Shown: piece by piece, positions 1-6,575 of the stretch | How the letters are laid out: every line of letters starts with the position of its first letter | Numbering within the stretch: the stretch's first letter is position 1 | Source: Deltaproteobacteria bacterium | Lineage (GTDB): Bacteria; Desulfobacterota; DSM-4660; Desulfatiglandales; HGW-15 | Assembly: GCA_019307805.1 (NCBI GenBank) | Contig: JAFDIX010000115.1 | Coordinates: 1-12,377, forward strand | Direction of reading: 5' to 3' | Length of the DNA: 12,377 nucleotides | Translations under genes and position numbers: made by a program | Notes under the pieces: model-generated | The model's database searches: none | What the model was told of the DNA's origin: nothing | What the model saw: the letters and a program-made list of their open reading frames with translations, nothing else

Positions 1-2255
1 CACTGTTTATCATGGAGAAGGCCCTTGGCCCTGATCACCTCATTGTTGCAGCCGGCCTGAACAACCTGGCACTGCTATACAGTGATTTAGGTGAATACGC
101 CAAGGCGGAGCCCCTCTACAAGCGCTCACTGGCTATCAAGGAGAAGGCCCTTAACCCTGATCACCCGGATGTGGCTACCAGCCTGAACAACTTGGCAGGG
201 CTATATCACTTGTCAGGTGATTACGCCAAGGCAGAGCCCATGTATAAGCGCTCACTGGCAATCAGTGAGAAGGCCTTTGGCCCTGATCATCCGGATGTAG
301 CCAACGGCCTGAACAATCTTGCAGGGCTGTACAGGGATTTTGGTAATTACGCCAAAGCAGAGCCTCTGTATAAGCGGTCGCTGGCAATCAGTGAGAAGGC
401 CTTTGGCCCTGATCACCCGGATGTGGCCAACAGCCTGAACAACCTGGCAGTGCTTTATGCTGCTTTGGATGATTTTGAAAAAGCCCATGATCTATGTAAA
501 AGGGCTCAATTCATAGACAGCAAGCTCATTGACCAGGTCATGGGATTTACATCGGAGGATCAGAAAACCAAATTTCTTTCCCTGAGAAAATGGGATCTTT
601 ACTTCTTCCTCAGCCTTATAAATCAGCATTTTAGCCAAAATCCATCCCACAGAAAGGATGCCCTTGATGTATGGCTCAAAAGAAAGGGAATTATTCTGGA
701 GGCCCAGAAGCGGTTCCAGGAAGCACTGGTCTATTCTGATGACTCCCGGGCTGTGAAAACCTTTCAGGAACTGGCCATGGTGAGGGCACAACTCTCTAAA
801 CTCATCTTTGCAGGCCCGGGAAAATCAGGGCTGGGAGTCTACAAAAGGAAAAAGGCTGATCTTGAAGCGCAAAAAGAAAGATTGGAAGCCAGGTTGAGCC
901 AGTTGAGTCAATCCTATGCAGCAAAAAAGAAATTAGAAAAAGCAGACAGTGTAAAAGTTGCAGGCATGCTGCCCTTAAATTCAGTCCTCATTGAGTTTGC
1001 CAGTGCCAATATGTTTAACTTCAAGGCCAAGAAAAAAGAGAAAAAATGGGACTCCGCCCATTACCTGGCCTTTGTTCTTCATGCGGGCAATGGGAGCAGG
1101 GTGGGGATGATTGATCTGGGTAATGCAGAAAAGATAGATGAGGCTGTAGCCAAATTTAAAAAGGAAATATCGAATACCGGATATGAAAAGGGAACTGGTG
1201 CCATCAAATCATCCAGAAATATTTACAAACTGGTTTTTGCTCCCTTGGTAACTGAACTTGGAGACGTCAAAAAAATCTTCATTTCGCCTGATGGGAATCT
1301 GAACCTCATTCCTTTTGAAGTGCTCCAGGGGCCGGATGGAAGGTATCTCATTGAGGACTACACATTCAACTACCTTGCGGCGGGGAGGGATATCCTCGGT
1401 TTTGGACAAATCAAAGAGAAGGGAGGAAAGGCCCTGCTCATGGGGGATCCCGATTTTGAGTTGGGAGAGGAGGGAAGGGACGCTGAATTGAGGACATTGG
1501 CCCTCAAGAAAGAAAAAGAGCCCATCAAGAGATCGTCTGATATGAGTGGATTTCATTTCAGCAGACTCCCGGGTACCAGAGAGGAAGTCAAGGCCATTCA
1601 TGCACTTCTGGGAAAGGATCTGTCCGAAATATACACCGGAAAAGAGGCCCTGGAAGAGCTGTTGAACCGGAAGGGAGTACCCAGCATATTACACCTTGCC
1701 ACCCACGGTTTTTTTCTTGAGGACATGGAACTTGCTGCTCCGGGAGGCGGCGATTTGAGCCGAGGAATGCAGCTGGCGTCACCGGTTTCCAGGCCGAAAG
1801 TTAAAAGAATCAAAGTCGAAAATCCCTTGCTCCGTTCAGGTTTTGCCCTGGCCGGAGCCAACAGGGCACTGGCGTCAGGCGATTCAGATAGAAGCGACGG
1901 GATTGTTACCGCTGAAAAGATCCTCGGACTCAGGCTTCGGGGAACGGACATGGTGGTATTGTCTGCCTGTGAAACGGGGGTTGGAGAGATAAAAACGGGC
2001 GAGGGGGTTTTTGGTTTGAGGCGGGCCTTTACACAGGCCGGGGCCAAGAGCATGGTGATGAGTATGTGGTCGGTGCCTGATCAAGAGACCAAGGAGCTGA
2101 TGATTGCGTTTTATCGGAATATTCTGTCTGGAAACATGAACAGGTGCCAGGCATTGCGACGAGCGGCCCTGCAACAAATGCAGATTATCAGAGAACGTTA
2201 TGGATCCGCCAATCCCTTTTACTGGGGGGCCTTTGTTTTTATGGGAGAACCCTGA
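1..2255 (+). CDS. TPR-CHAT protease-like protein (5' partial)
   Basis: The gene is cut by the left edge. The frame is open from base 3, and the first ATG at 12 lies inside a TPR unit, so it is not the real start. Numbering residues from that ATG, four 42-residue tetratricopeptide units are visible, with LNNLA cores at residues 16, 58, 100 and 142; the repeat array probably begins further upstream. A helical, lysine-rich linker (about 170-440) leads to a C-terminal CHAT domain (about 460-745). This has the caspase-like catalytic pair: His565 in LATHGFF and Cys653 in LSACETG, followed by GEGVFGLRRAF and the SMWSVPD motif typical of the family. CHAT domains are clan CD cysteine peptidases, and TPRs usually bind a regulatory partner or substrate. 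No signal peptide can be judged because the N terminus is missing. The product is probably cytosolic. Its substrate is unknown, and the next gene, encoding a small membrane protein, is a candidate partner only by position. Confidence 0.9.
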   Translation, partial: LFIMEKALGPDHLIVAAGLNNLALLYSDLGEYAKAEPLYKRSLAIKEKALNPDHPDVATSLNNLAGLYHLSGDYAKAEPMYKRSLAISEKAFGPDHPDVANGLNNLAGLYRDFGNYAKAEPLYKRSLAISEKAFGPDHPDVANSLNNLAVLYAALDDFEKAHDLCKRAQFIDSKLIDQVMGFTSEDQKTKFLSLRKWDLYFFLSLINQHFSQNPSHRKDALDVWLKRKGIILEAQKRFQEALVYSDDSRAVKTFQELAMVRAQLSKLIFAGPGKSGLGVYKRKKADLEAQKERLEARLSQLSQSYAAKKKLEKADSVKVAGMLPLNSVLIEFASANMFNFKAKKKEKKWDSAHYLAFVLHAGNGSRVGMIDLGNAEKIDEAVAKFKKEISNTGYEKGTGAIKSSRNIYKLVFAPLVTELGDVKKIFISPDGNLNLIPFEVLQGPDGRYLIEDYTFNYLAAGRDILGFGQIKEKGGKALLMGDPDFELGEEGRDAELRTLALKKEKEPIKRSSDMSGFHFSRLPGTREEVKAIHALLGKDLSEIYTGKEALEELLNRKGVPSILHLATHGFFLEDMELAAPGGGDLSRGMQLASPVSRPKVKRIKVENPLLRSGFALAGANRALASGDSDRSDGIVTAEKILGLRLRGTDMVVLSACETGVGEIKTGEGVFGLRRAFTQAGAKSMVMSMWSVPDQETKELMIAFYRNILSGNMNRCQALRRAALQQMQIIRERYGSANPFYWGAFVFMGEP
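12..470 (+). repeat. 126-bp tandem repeats encoding TPR units
   Basis: The TPR units repeat at the DNA level with a 126-bp period. For example, 35 identical bases occur at 255-289 and again at 381-415, and the AKAEP-coding segment recurs at about 99, 225 and 351. Near-identity of neighbouring copies points to recent unit duplication or gene conversion. Confidence 0.85.
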
Positions 2256-2311
2256 TGAGACAGTTTTCCCTGTCGGGCGCTTCCATTGAGGCTTTTCAGG
2301 ATTGGAAATAA
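2255..2311 (+). other. possible 18-codon coupling ORF
   Basis: The CHAT stop codon overlaps an ATG (TGATG, bases 2253-2257). That ATG opens an 18-codon frame, MRQFSLSGASIEAFQDWK, which ends with TAA at 2309-2311, only four bases before the ATG at 2316. The layout would allow termination-reinitiation coupling between the CHAT gene and the membrane-protein gene. It is short enough to be chance, and no homology is claimed. Confidence 0.25.
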
Positions 2312-2315
2312 GGAC

Positions 2316-2969
2316 ATGAAAGAAGAAGAATCGAATGAAGCAGAATTTGCGGGTGAGGGCATCACTCCCAGGATGAAAAAGAGGTCCTGGTTACTGGGTG
2401 GGTGCTTAGTGCCGCTTGTATCTGTGCTGCTGAGCATTGCGAGCTGCCCGACCATCGTGGAAATGAAATATGAAAGCACCCTGGAAGACTTGCGAAGTCC
2501 TGTGGAAAAGGAGGTCCCAAAAGAATTTCCGGTTATAGTATATCTCGAAACAAAGGGTGGGAATGGCGCCAGAATCATCGCAATGGAGGATATCGACAAA
2601 TTCATGGGAGATGCGGAATCCACTACGACTTATTCATTCCTTATTCCCAGAGACAAGCGGGATTTTGTCGAGCATGCGTTATCAGACCAGGAGAATTCGA
2701 TCGGGAAGTTTCGCGGCATGGTTGTGAAAAATATTACCCCTAATAAACAGTCTATCAAGGTTAAGATGTTTTCCGGCATGCATATCAGGAGTTGGTATGA
2801 TGCGACGGAAAAGGCAGTGTACCCGAAGTACTATGTGAAGGACGACCTGGATATCGGGGGCGGTTTTATCATCATTACCTATGGTCTCCTCTTGCCCATG
2901 GTGATATGCGTTGTATCCCTTAACCTCATCATATACATTGTTAAGGGGGTTCGACGGAAAAGGAAATAG
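2316..2969 (+). CDS. two-TM membrane protein of unknown function
   Basis: I do not recognise a family. From the ATG at 2316 the product is 217 residues. An acidic N-terminal stretch precedes a KKR motif and a first hydrophobic segment (about residues 25-43). A central polar domain of about 140 residues follows, then a second hydrophobic segment near the C terminus (from GGFIIITYGLL to LNLIIYIV) and a basic tail, VRRKRK. Positive charges before the first and after the last segment predict both ends in the cytoplasm and the central domain outside. The first segment ends in I-A-S-C, which resembles a lipobox. If translation began instead at the ATG at 2373, the product would start MKKRSWLLGG and look like a lipoprotein precursor. 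A TTG at 2286 is a third possible start. None has a strong ribosome-binding site; 2316 is preferred because of the adjacent upstream stop. The gene sits 60 bases after the CHAT gene and 7 bases before the ABC ATPase gene, so co-transcription is likely. Confidence 0.7.
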   Translation: MKEEESNEAEFAGEGITPRMKKRSWLLGGCLVPLVSVLLSIASCPTIVEMKYESTLEDLRSPVEKEVPKEFPVIVYLETKGGNGARIIAMEDIDKFMGDAESTTTYSFLIPRDKRDFVEHALSDQENSIGKFRGMVVKNITPNKQSIKVKMFSGMHIRSWYDATEKAVYPKYYVKDDLDIGGGFIIITYGLLLPMVICVVSLNLIIYIVKGVRRKRK

Positions 2970-2976
2970 CTTTAAG

Positions 2977-3951
2977 ATGATAGCGAGTAACAACATACTG
3001 AAGGTTCAGGGTCTCAAGAAGCACTTCCCGGTGCAGAGGGGCTTTTTCCAGAATGTTGTCGGCTGGATCAAGGCCGTTGACGGCGTGGATTTTGAGATTG
3101 GGAAGGGAAAAACCCTTGGGCTGGTGGGAGAGAGCGGGTGCGGCAAGTCCACCATCGGCAGGCTCATTCTGAGGCTGCTGGATCCCACGGAAGGTGGTAT
3201 CGCCTATAAGGGACAAGACATTACCAGTCTTTCACAGAAGGAAATAAAACCCCTGAGAAAAGAGATGCAGATTGTCTTCCAGGATCCCTTCGGTTCTCTG
3301 AACCCCCGGATGACCATCGGCCAGTCCATAGAAGAGGGGTTGCGGACGCTCGGAATAAAAGGCCGCTCCGCGAGAATAGCCCGGGTCGAAGAGTTGCTGG
3401 AGATGGTTGGTATTGCCCCAATGGCGGCTGATCGGTATCCCCACGAGTTCAGCGGTGGCCAGCGCCAGCGCATCGGCATAGCCAGGGCACTTAGCGTGGA
3501 GCCTTCCCTGATTATCTGTGATGAGCCCGTATCCGCCCTGGATGTCTCCATCCAGGCCCAGATCATCAATCTGTTGAAAAGACTTCAAACCCGACTGGAA
3601 TTGAGCTACCTTTTCATCGCCCATGACCTGAATGTGGTGGGGTATATCAGCGACTGGGTGGCGGTCATGTATCTGGGGCATATCATGGAATATGCGCCTT
3701 CAGAGGAACTCTTTGACAAGCCCCTGCACCCCTACACCCTGGCCCTCTTTTCCGCCATACCGGAACCTGATCCCCAGGCACGAAAAACGATAAAGGCCCT
3801 TCCAGGGGATGTGCCGAGCCCCTTTAACCCGCCACCCGGATGCAAGTTCCAGGGAAGATGTCCCCTGGTGGAGGATCGCTGCCGAAAGCAGGAAATCCAG
3901 TTCTACGATGTCAGGGAGGGGCATCGGGTGCGCTGCTGGAAGGTGGTGTAG
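2977..3951 (+). CDS. oppF: OppF/DppF-type peptide ABC transporter ATPase
   Basis: A 324-residue ATPase of the oligopeptide/dipeptide importer family; it would hydrolyse ATP at the inner face of the membrane to drive peptide uptake. Visible motifs are: Walker A GESGCGKST (51-59), Q-loop Gln102 in VFQDPFGSLNP, signature FSGGQ (158-162), Walker B with Asp182-Glu183 in IICDEP, and the H-loop His216 in IAHDL. The C-terminal oligo_HPY extension (PLHPYTLALFSA, 249-260) carries four cysteines (289, 295, 302, 320), the pattern proposed to bind an iron-sulfur cluster in this family. Length and motif order match OppF rather than OppD. The start at 2977 is chosen because MIASNNILKVQGLKKHF is the normal family N terminus and AAAGGA lies upstream, overlapping the end of the previous gene. 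OppA, B, C and D are all absent nearby: upstream are a CHAT gene and an unknown membrane protein, and downstream is a tRNA. It may serve a transporter encoded elsewhere or be a remnant of a broken opp operon. Confidence 0.93.
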   Translation: MIASNNILKVQGLKKHFPVQRGFFQNVVGWIKAVDGVDFEIGKGKTLGLVGESGCGKSTIGRLILRLLDPTEGGIAYKGQDITSLSQKEIKPLRKEMQIVFQDPFGSLNPRMTIGQSIEEGLRTLGIKGRSARIARVEELLEMVGIAPMAADRYPHEFSGGQRQRIGIARALSVEPSLIICDEPVSALDVSIQAQIINLLKRLQTRLELSYLFIAHDLNVVGYISDWVAVMYLGHIMEYAPSEELFDKPLHPYTLALFSAIPEPDPQARKTIKALPGDVPSPFNPPPGCKFQGRCPLVEDRCRKQEIQFYDVREGHRVRCWKVV

Positions 3952-4070
3952 GGAGAGGAGTGAGCTAGAGTGCCTAAAGTTAAGAAATGAATCACGAATC
4001 CGGCGTCGCCCGAAGGCTATGCCGCGACAAGAGCACGAAGGCTCGAAAACACGAAAAGTACAGGTTTTTC
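3952..4070. repeat. intergenic repeat-like sequence before tRNA
   Basis: No gene is visible here. The stretch starts with a loosely repeated motif (AGTGAGCTAG then AGTGCCTAAAG), followed by an imperfect palindrome, GTCGC...GCGAC, enclosing CGAAGGC (about 4007-4030). An iterated CACGAA/CTCGAAAA/CACGAAAA motif ends it (about 4034-4057). This texture resembles dispersed intergenic repeats of Desulfobacterota-type genomes; that comparison is from memory, not from a search. The frames crossing it look like shadows. Confidence 0.45.
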
Positions 4071-4099
4071 TTGACTTTTTTGTGAAGTTGTTAAATTCT
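4071..4099 (+). promoter_or_regulatory. putative tRNA-Gln promoter
   Basis: A TTGACT -35 box (4071-4076) is followed by an AT-rich -10 region (TTAAATTCT, 4091-4099). Placing the -10 as TAAATT gives a 15-base spacer, and AATTCT gives 17. Transcription would begin about 10 bases later, just before the mature tRNA at 4110. The -35 is good and the -10 is weak. Confidence 0.55.
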
Positions 4100-4109
4100 T
4101 AGCCTTTGT

Positions 4110-4183
4110 TGGGGGATCGTTCAACGGCAGGACGACGGGTTCTGGTCCCGTTAATCAAGGTTCGAATCCTTGTCCCCCAGCCA
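4110..4183 (+). tRNA. tRNA-Gln (anticodon CUG)
   Basis: A full cloverleaf can be folded by eye. The acceptor stem is TGGGGGA (4110-4116) with TCCCCCA (4173-4179). The D stem is GTT/GAC. The anticodon stem is ACGGG/CCCGT (4135-4139, 4147-4151) around loop TTCTGGT, with CTG at 4142-4144. The T stem is CAAGG/CCTTG (4156-4160, 4168-4172) around TTCGAAT. The discriminator base is G4180, usual for glutamine tRNA, and the CCA end is encoded (4181-4183). It reads CAG codons. Confidence 0.95.
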
Positions 4184-4186
4184 TTT

Positions 4187-4304
4187 TTATCCGCCTTCGC
4201 AGAAGACCTCGGGCTTGCCTTCCTTGAGCAAGGCTTGCCCGTAGATGAATGCGCAAAAATTTTGTGCTACGGCGTGATGTCGCCCCAAAAACTGAGGCGG
4301 ATAA
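4187..4304. repeat. 118-bp structured element with 10-bp inverted ends
   Basis: The segment starts three bases after the tRNA CCA. It is bounded by a perfect inverted repeat, TTATCCGCCT (4187-4196) and AGGCGGATAA (4295-4304). Inside are at least three further stems: CGGGC-tt-GCCTT with AAGGC-tt-GCCCG (4210-4241); CCGTAG/CTACGG (4239-4244, 4267-4272) enclosing GCGCAAAA/TTTTGTGC; and GGCG/CGCC (4271-4284). It encodes no credible protein. It could be a non-autonomous palindromic mobile element (REP or MITE-like), or part of a structured transcript read through from the tRNA. No target-site duplication is obvious. Confidence 0.55.
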
Positions 4305-4487
4305 CCACGGCGTAGCCGAAGGCGCCCGTCCTCCGCAGTAGCCTGCTACGGAGGATGGAAAGACGGGTATCTTAAAGCGGCCAAGGGCTTGTCTGCCTAG
4401 GGCACGGTTTACCCGTGGGGCGCCATGGTGAGACGCGGCCCTGCAGCATCCTCGATTTTTGCAACGTTAGGGTCTATGCCCCCTGCC
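4305..4487. other. GC-rich intergenic DNA with small palindromes, no gene
   Basis: No convincing ORF or known RNA family is seen. Visible pieces are a CGGC-gta-GCCG hairpin (4309-4319), an imperfect 12-bp hairpin from TCCTCCG to CGGAGGA near 4329-4355, and a CACGG-tttac-CCGTG hairpin near 4403-4417. A short untranslated RNA is possible but unsupported; I could not match it to 6S RNA, SRP RNA, tmRNA, RNase P RNA or a riboswitch. Confidence 0.4.
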
Positions 4488-4516
4488 TTGACTCATCCCC
4501 GTGATTAAATTATAAT
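4488..4516 (+). promoter_or_regulatory. sigma-70 promoter for the dnaJ-like operon
   Basis: TTGACT (4488-4493) and TATAAT (4511-4516) are separated by exactly 17 bases, a near-perfect housekeeping promoter. Transcription should start near 4523, giving a leader of about 140 bases to the ATG at 4662. There is no CIRCE operator and no good sigma-32 heat-shock promoter, so expression may be largely constitutive. Confidence 0.8.
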
Positions 4517-4534
4517 GTTATCTGGTTGTAGAAA

Positions 4535-4573
4535 ACCTGGTTCTCAGGGCCAGGTCAGAGATAGATGGCTCTG
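4535..4573 (+). promoter_or_regulatory. tandem hairpins in the dnaJ-like 5' leader
   Basis: Two adjacent perfect stems lie early in the predicted leader: ACCTGG/CCAGGT (4535-4540, 4550-4555) and CAGAG/CTCTG (4556-4560, 4569-4573). No poly-T tract follows, so they do not look like an intrinsic terminator. They might stabilise the transcript or affect translation. Confidence 0.35.
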
Positions 4574-4595
4574 CCTTGGAGTTTTGTGTGTCTAA

Positions 4596-4647
4596 AATAA
4601 CAAATTCCAAGCACCAAATTAATAAATCTCAAATTCCAATATTCAAT
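4596..4647. repeat. AT-rich CAAATTCCAA intergenic repeat
   Basis: An A-rich, G-poor stretch contains iterated CAAATTCCAA-type words (4601-4610 and 4630-4639, with CACCAAATTAAT between). I recall very similar sequence as a dispersed intergenic repeat in many environmental and deltaproteobacterial genomes; this is from memory and unchecked. Here it lies inside the predicted 5' leader, ending 14 bases before the start codon. Confidence 0.45.
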
Positions 4648-4661
4648 CGTTAAAAAAGCCC

Positions 4662-5603
4662 ATGGCAAGCAGAGACTATTACAATATTTTAAACGTATCC
4701 AAATCAGCCTCCCAGGATGAAATCAAGAAGGCCTATCGCAAGCTGGCCATGAAATACCATCCAGACAGGAATCAGGGAAACAAGGACGCAGAGGCCAAGT
4801 TCAAAGACATCAGCGAGGCCTATGCTGTCCTGAGCAACCCGGAGAAAAGAAAACAGTATGACATGTTTGGTGCGGAGGGCTTTCAGCAGAAGTACTCCCA
4901 GGAGGATATTTTTCACGACTTCGATTTTTCCAGTATCTTTAAGGAATTTGGGTTTGGTGGAAGAGGGAGAGGCCAGAACATATTCAGCCAGATATTCAGG
5001 AGTCCAGGCCAGGGGCAACACGGAGGAGGTCCCCGCTTTGAGTCTTCCTATGGGGGATTTGGCGGGCAGCCCCGTATGGCAAAGGGGCAGGATCTGCTCT
5101 ATGAATTGTCCATAACCCTTGAGGAGGCTGCCACAACGACACAAAAAATTGTGGCCTATCAGTCCGGCAGCGGTCAGGAAAAGGTATCCGTGAAAGTCCC
5201 CGGGGGCATTCAAACCGGCAAGAAATTGAGGATACCCGGGAAGGGGCAACCAGGGTTCAACGGGGGTCCCAAGGGCGACCTCTACATCCGCATCAAAACC
5301 ATGGATCATCCGCTGTTCAGGCGAGAGGGGGATGATCTCTATATGTCCAGGGAAATCAAATACTCCGATGCCCTTCTTGGGACGGAGATAGAGGTCACCA
5401 CCATTGATAAGAAGACCATCAGACTGAAGATACCCCCGGCAACCCAGAGCAATGCCAAATTCAGGCTCAAGGGCTATGGCATGCCCCATATGAAGGGAAA
5501 GGGGCGTGGAGATGCTTACGTCCAGGTCACCATTGCCGTACCAAAGAAACTGAACAAAAAGCAGAAGAACCTGGCAAAAGAACTCTCTGAAACGGGATTA
5601 TAG
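4662..5603 (+). CDS. DnaJ/CbpA-type co-chaperone (no zinc finger)
   Basis: A 313-residue type II Hsp40. The J domain (about residues 4-70) contains the HPD motif at 33-35, which stimulates DnaK ATPase. It is followed by a Gly/Phe-rich linker (about 95-140) and two beta-sandwich substrate-binding domains (about 145-305), with the typical [19 protein letters not shown] and GDLYIRI segments. The CxxCxGxG zinc-finger repeats of true DnaJ are absent, so it belongs with the CbpA/DjlA-like curved-DNA-binding group. Its length is normal for that group. The start gives the canonical [11 protein letters not shown] terminus, but there is only a weak ribosome-binding site (an A-run and no clear GGAGG). 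It probably acts in the cytosol with DnaK in protein folding. It is transcribed from the sigma-70 promoter upstream, and its TAG abuts the ATG of the next gene with no spacer. Confidence 0.93.
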   Translation: MASRDYYNILNVSKSASQDEIKKAYRKLAMKYHPDRNQGNKDAEAKFKDISEAYAVLSNPEKRKQYDMFGAEGFQQKYSQEDIFHDFDFSSIFKEFGFGGRGRGQNIFSQIFRSPGQGQHGGGPRFESSYGGFGGQPRMAKGQDLLYELSITLEEAATTTQKIVAYQSGSGQEKVSVKVPGGIQTGKKLRIPGKGQPGFNGGPKGDLYIRIKTMDHPLFRREGDDLYMSREIKYSDALLGTEIEVTTIDKKTIRLKIPPATQSNAKFRLKGYGMPHMKGKGRGDAYVQVTIAVPKKLNKKQKNLAKELSETGL

Positions 5604-6575
5604 ATGCGTGCCTTGTCGGTTTTTTCAGGCGGTCTGGACAGCATGCTCTCGGCCCAAGTCTTACGGGAACAGGACATAGATGTTCTGGCCCTTTTTTTTG
5701 AAACCCCCTTTTTCAGCTCCACAACGGCCAGGAAATCCGCAGCAACCATTAACCTGCCCATTGAAATCATTGATATCACCAAGGATCACCTGGGAATCGT
5801 AAAAAAGCCAAAGCACGGATACGGCGGAAATATGAACCCCTGCATTGACTGTCACGCCATGATGCTCCGCAAGGCGGGTGAGATGCTGGAGGAGAAGGAT
5901 GCACGTTTTCTCATCACAGGAGAGGTCCTGGGTCAAAGGCCCATGTCACAAAACCGGCAATCCCTGGCCACTGTGGCCTCGGAGAGCGGGTTTGAGGGTC
6001 TGATCCTTCGCCCCCTGTCCGCCAAACGGCTACCCATCACCATCCCCGAGGAAAAGGGATGGGTGAACAGGGACTTGCTGAAGGGATTCAGCGGCCGGTC
6101 CCGAAAACCACAGATGGCCCTGGCCCTGGCCTTCAATGTCAAAGAGTACCCGTCCCCTGCAGGTGGTTGTCTCCTCACGGACAAAGAGTTTTCCCGGCGC
6201 TTGCAGGACCTCTTTACCCATGAGACCAAACGGGAGATTCGGGATATTGAACTTCTCAGAGTGGGGCGTCACTTCAGGCTGAATCCCCAAACAAAGCTGA
6301 TTGTGGGAAGAAACAGGTCGGAGAACCAGGCCATCCGTGACCTGTTCAGGGAAGGAGACGCCCTCCTGTGGTCGGATGGGATCCCCGGTCCAACGGTTCT
6401 TTTGGTCGGAGAACGGTCACCTGCACTGGAGTCCCAGGCCGCTGTTTTTACCGCATCCTACAGCGATACCGCGGATCATGAGACGTGTGAAATCATTATT
6501 TCGGATGGGGGGAATGAGCGGGGGCTTGAGGCGGAATCAAGGGAAAAGGATGCGTTCAAGGAGTACATGGTTTAA
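5604..6575 (+). CDS. PP-loop tRNA thiolation-like enzyme (MnmA/ThiI-like)
   Basis: A 323-residue protein with an N-terminal adenine-nucleotide alpha-hydrolase fold. The PP-loop is SGGLDSMLS (residues 8-16), which binds ATP to adenylate a uridine in tRNA before sulfur transfer. NPCIDCH gives Cys80 and Cys83, and AGGCLL gives Cys189. These occupy the positions of the two catalytic cysteines of MnmA, but with an extra Cys making a CxxC plus C set, as in iron-sulfur-dependent thiolases such as TtcA and TtuA. The part after about residue 195, with VGRHFRLNPQTKLIVGRN, resembles the NFACT-R/DUF814-like RNA-binding module found with PP-loop proteins in anaerobes. It is too short, and lacks the usual C-terminal domain, to be a standard MnmA. 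Translation should be coupled to the dnaJ-like gene (TAG directly followed by ATG). The C terminus is acidic. The exact tRNA position modified cannot be read from the sequence. Confidence 0.8.
   Translation: MRALSVFSGGLDSMLSAQVLREQDIDVLALFFETPFFSSTTARKSAATINLPIEIIDITKDHLGIVKKPKHGYGGNMNPCIDCHAMMLRKAGEMLEEKDARFLITGEVLGQRPMSQNRQSLATVASESGFEGLILRPLSAKRLPITIPEEKGWVNRDLLKGFSGRSRKPQMALALAFNVKEYPSPAGGCLLTDKEFSRRLQDLFTHETKREIRDIELLRVGRHFRLNPQTKLIVGRNRSENQAIRDLFREGDALLWSDGIPGPTVLLVGERSPALESQAAVFTASYSDTADHETCEIIISDGGNERGLEAESREKDAFKEYMV

Noticed and set aside
1..2255. Type III-E CRISPR (Craspase) TPR-CHAT
   Set aside because: No gRAMP/Cas7-11-like gene, Cas1/Cas2 or CRISPR array is present in the window. 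The regular 42-residue TPR units fit the general TPR-CHAT group instead.
4165..4183. tRNA 3' end as an integration (att) site
   Set aside because: No second copy of the tRNA 3' end and no integrase gene is seen in the window.
4106..4315. Small ORF covering the tRNA and the inverted-repeat element
   Set aside because: It runs through the tRNA gene itself and the palindromic DNA, so it cannot be a credible protein.
4370..4480. 6S RNA, SRP RNA, tmRNA, RNase P RNA or riboswitch
   Set aside because: None of the conserved cores I know for these could be found on either strand.
4488..4516. Heat-shock (sigma-32) promoter or CIRCE site for the dnaJ-like gene
   Set aside because: The spacing and -10 sequence match sigma-70. 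There is no CCCCAT-type -10 at the right distance and no TTAGCACTC inverted repeat.
4704..5489. Open frame of about 260 codons on the minus strand
   Set aside because: It is the reverse-strand shadow of the dnaJ-like gene, with no ribosome-binding site or recognisable domain.
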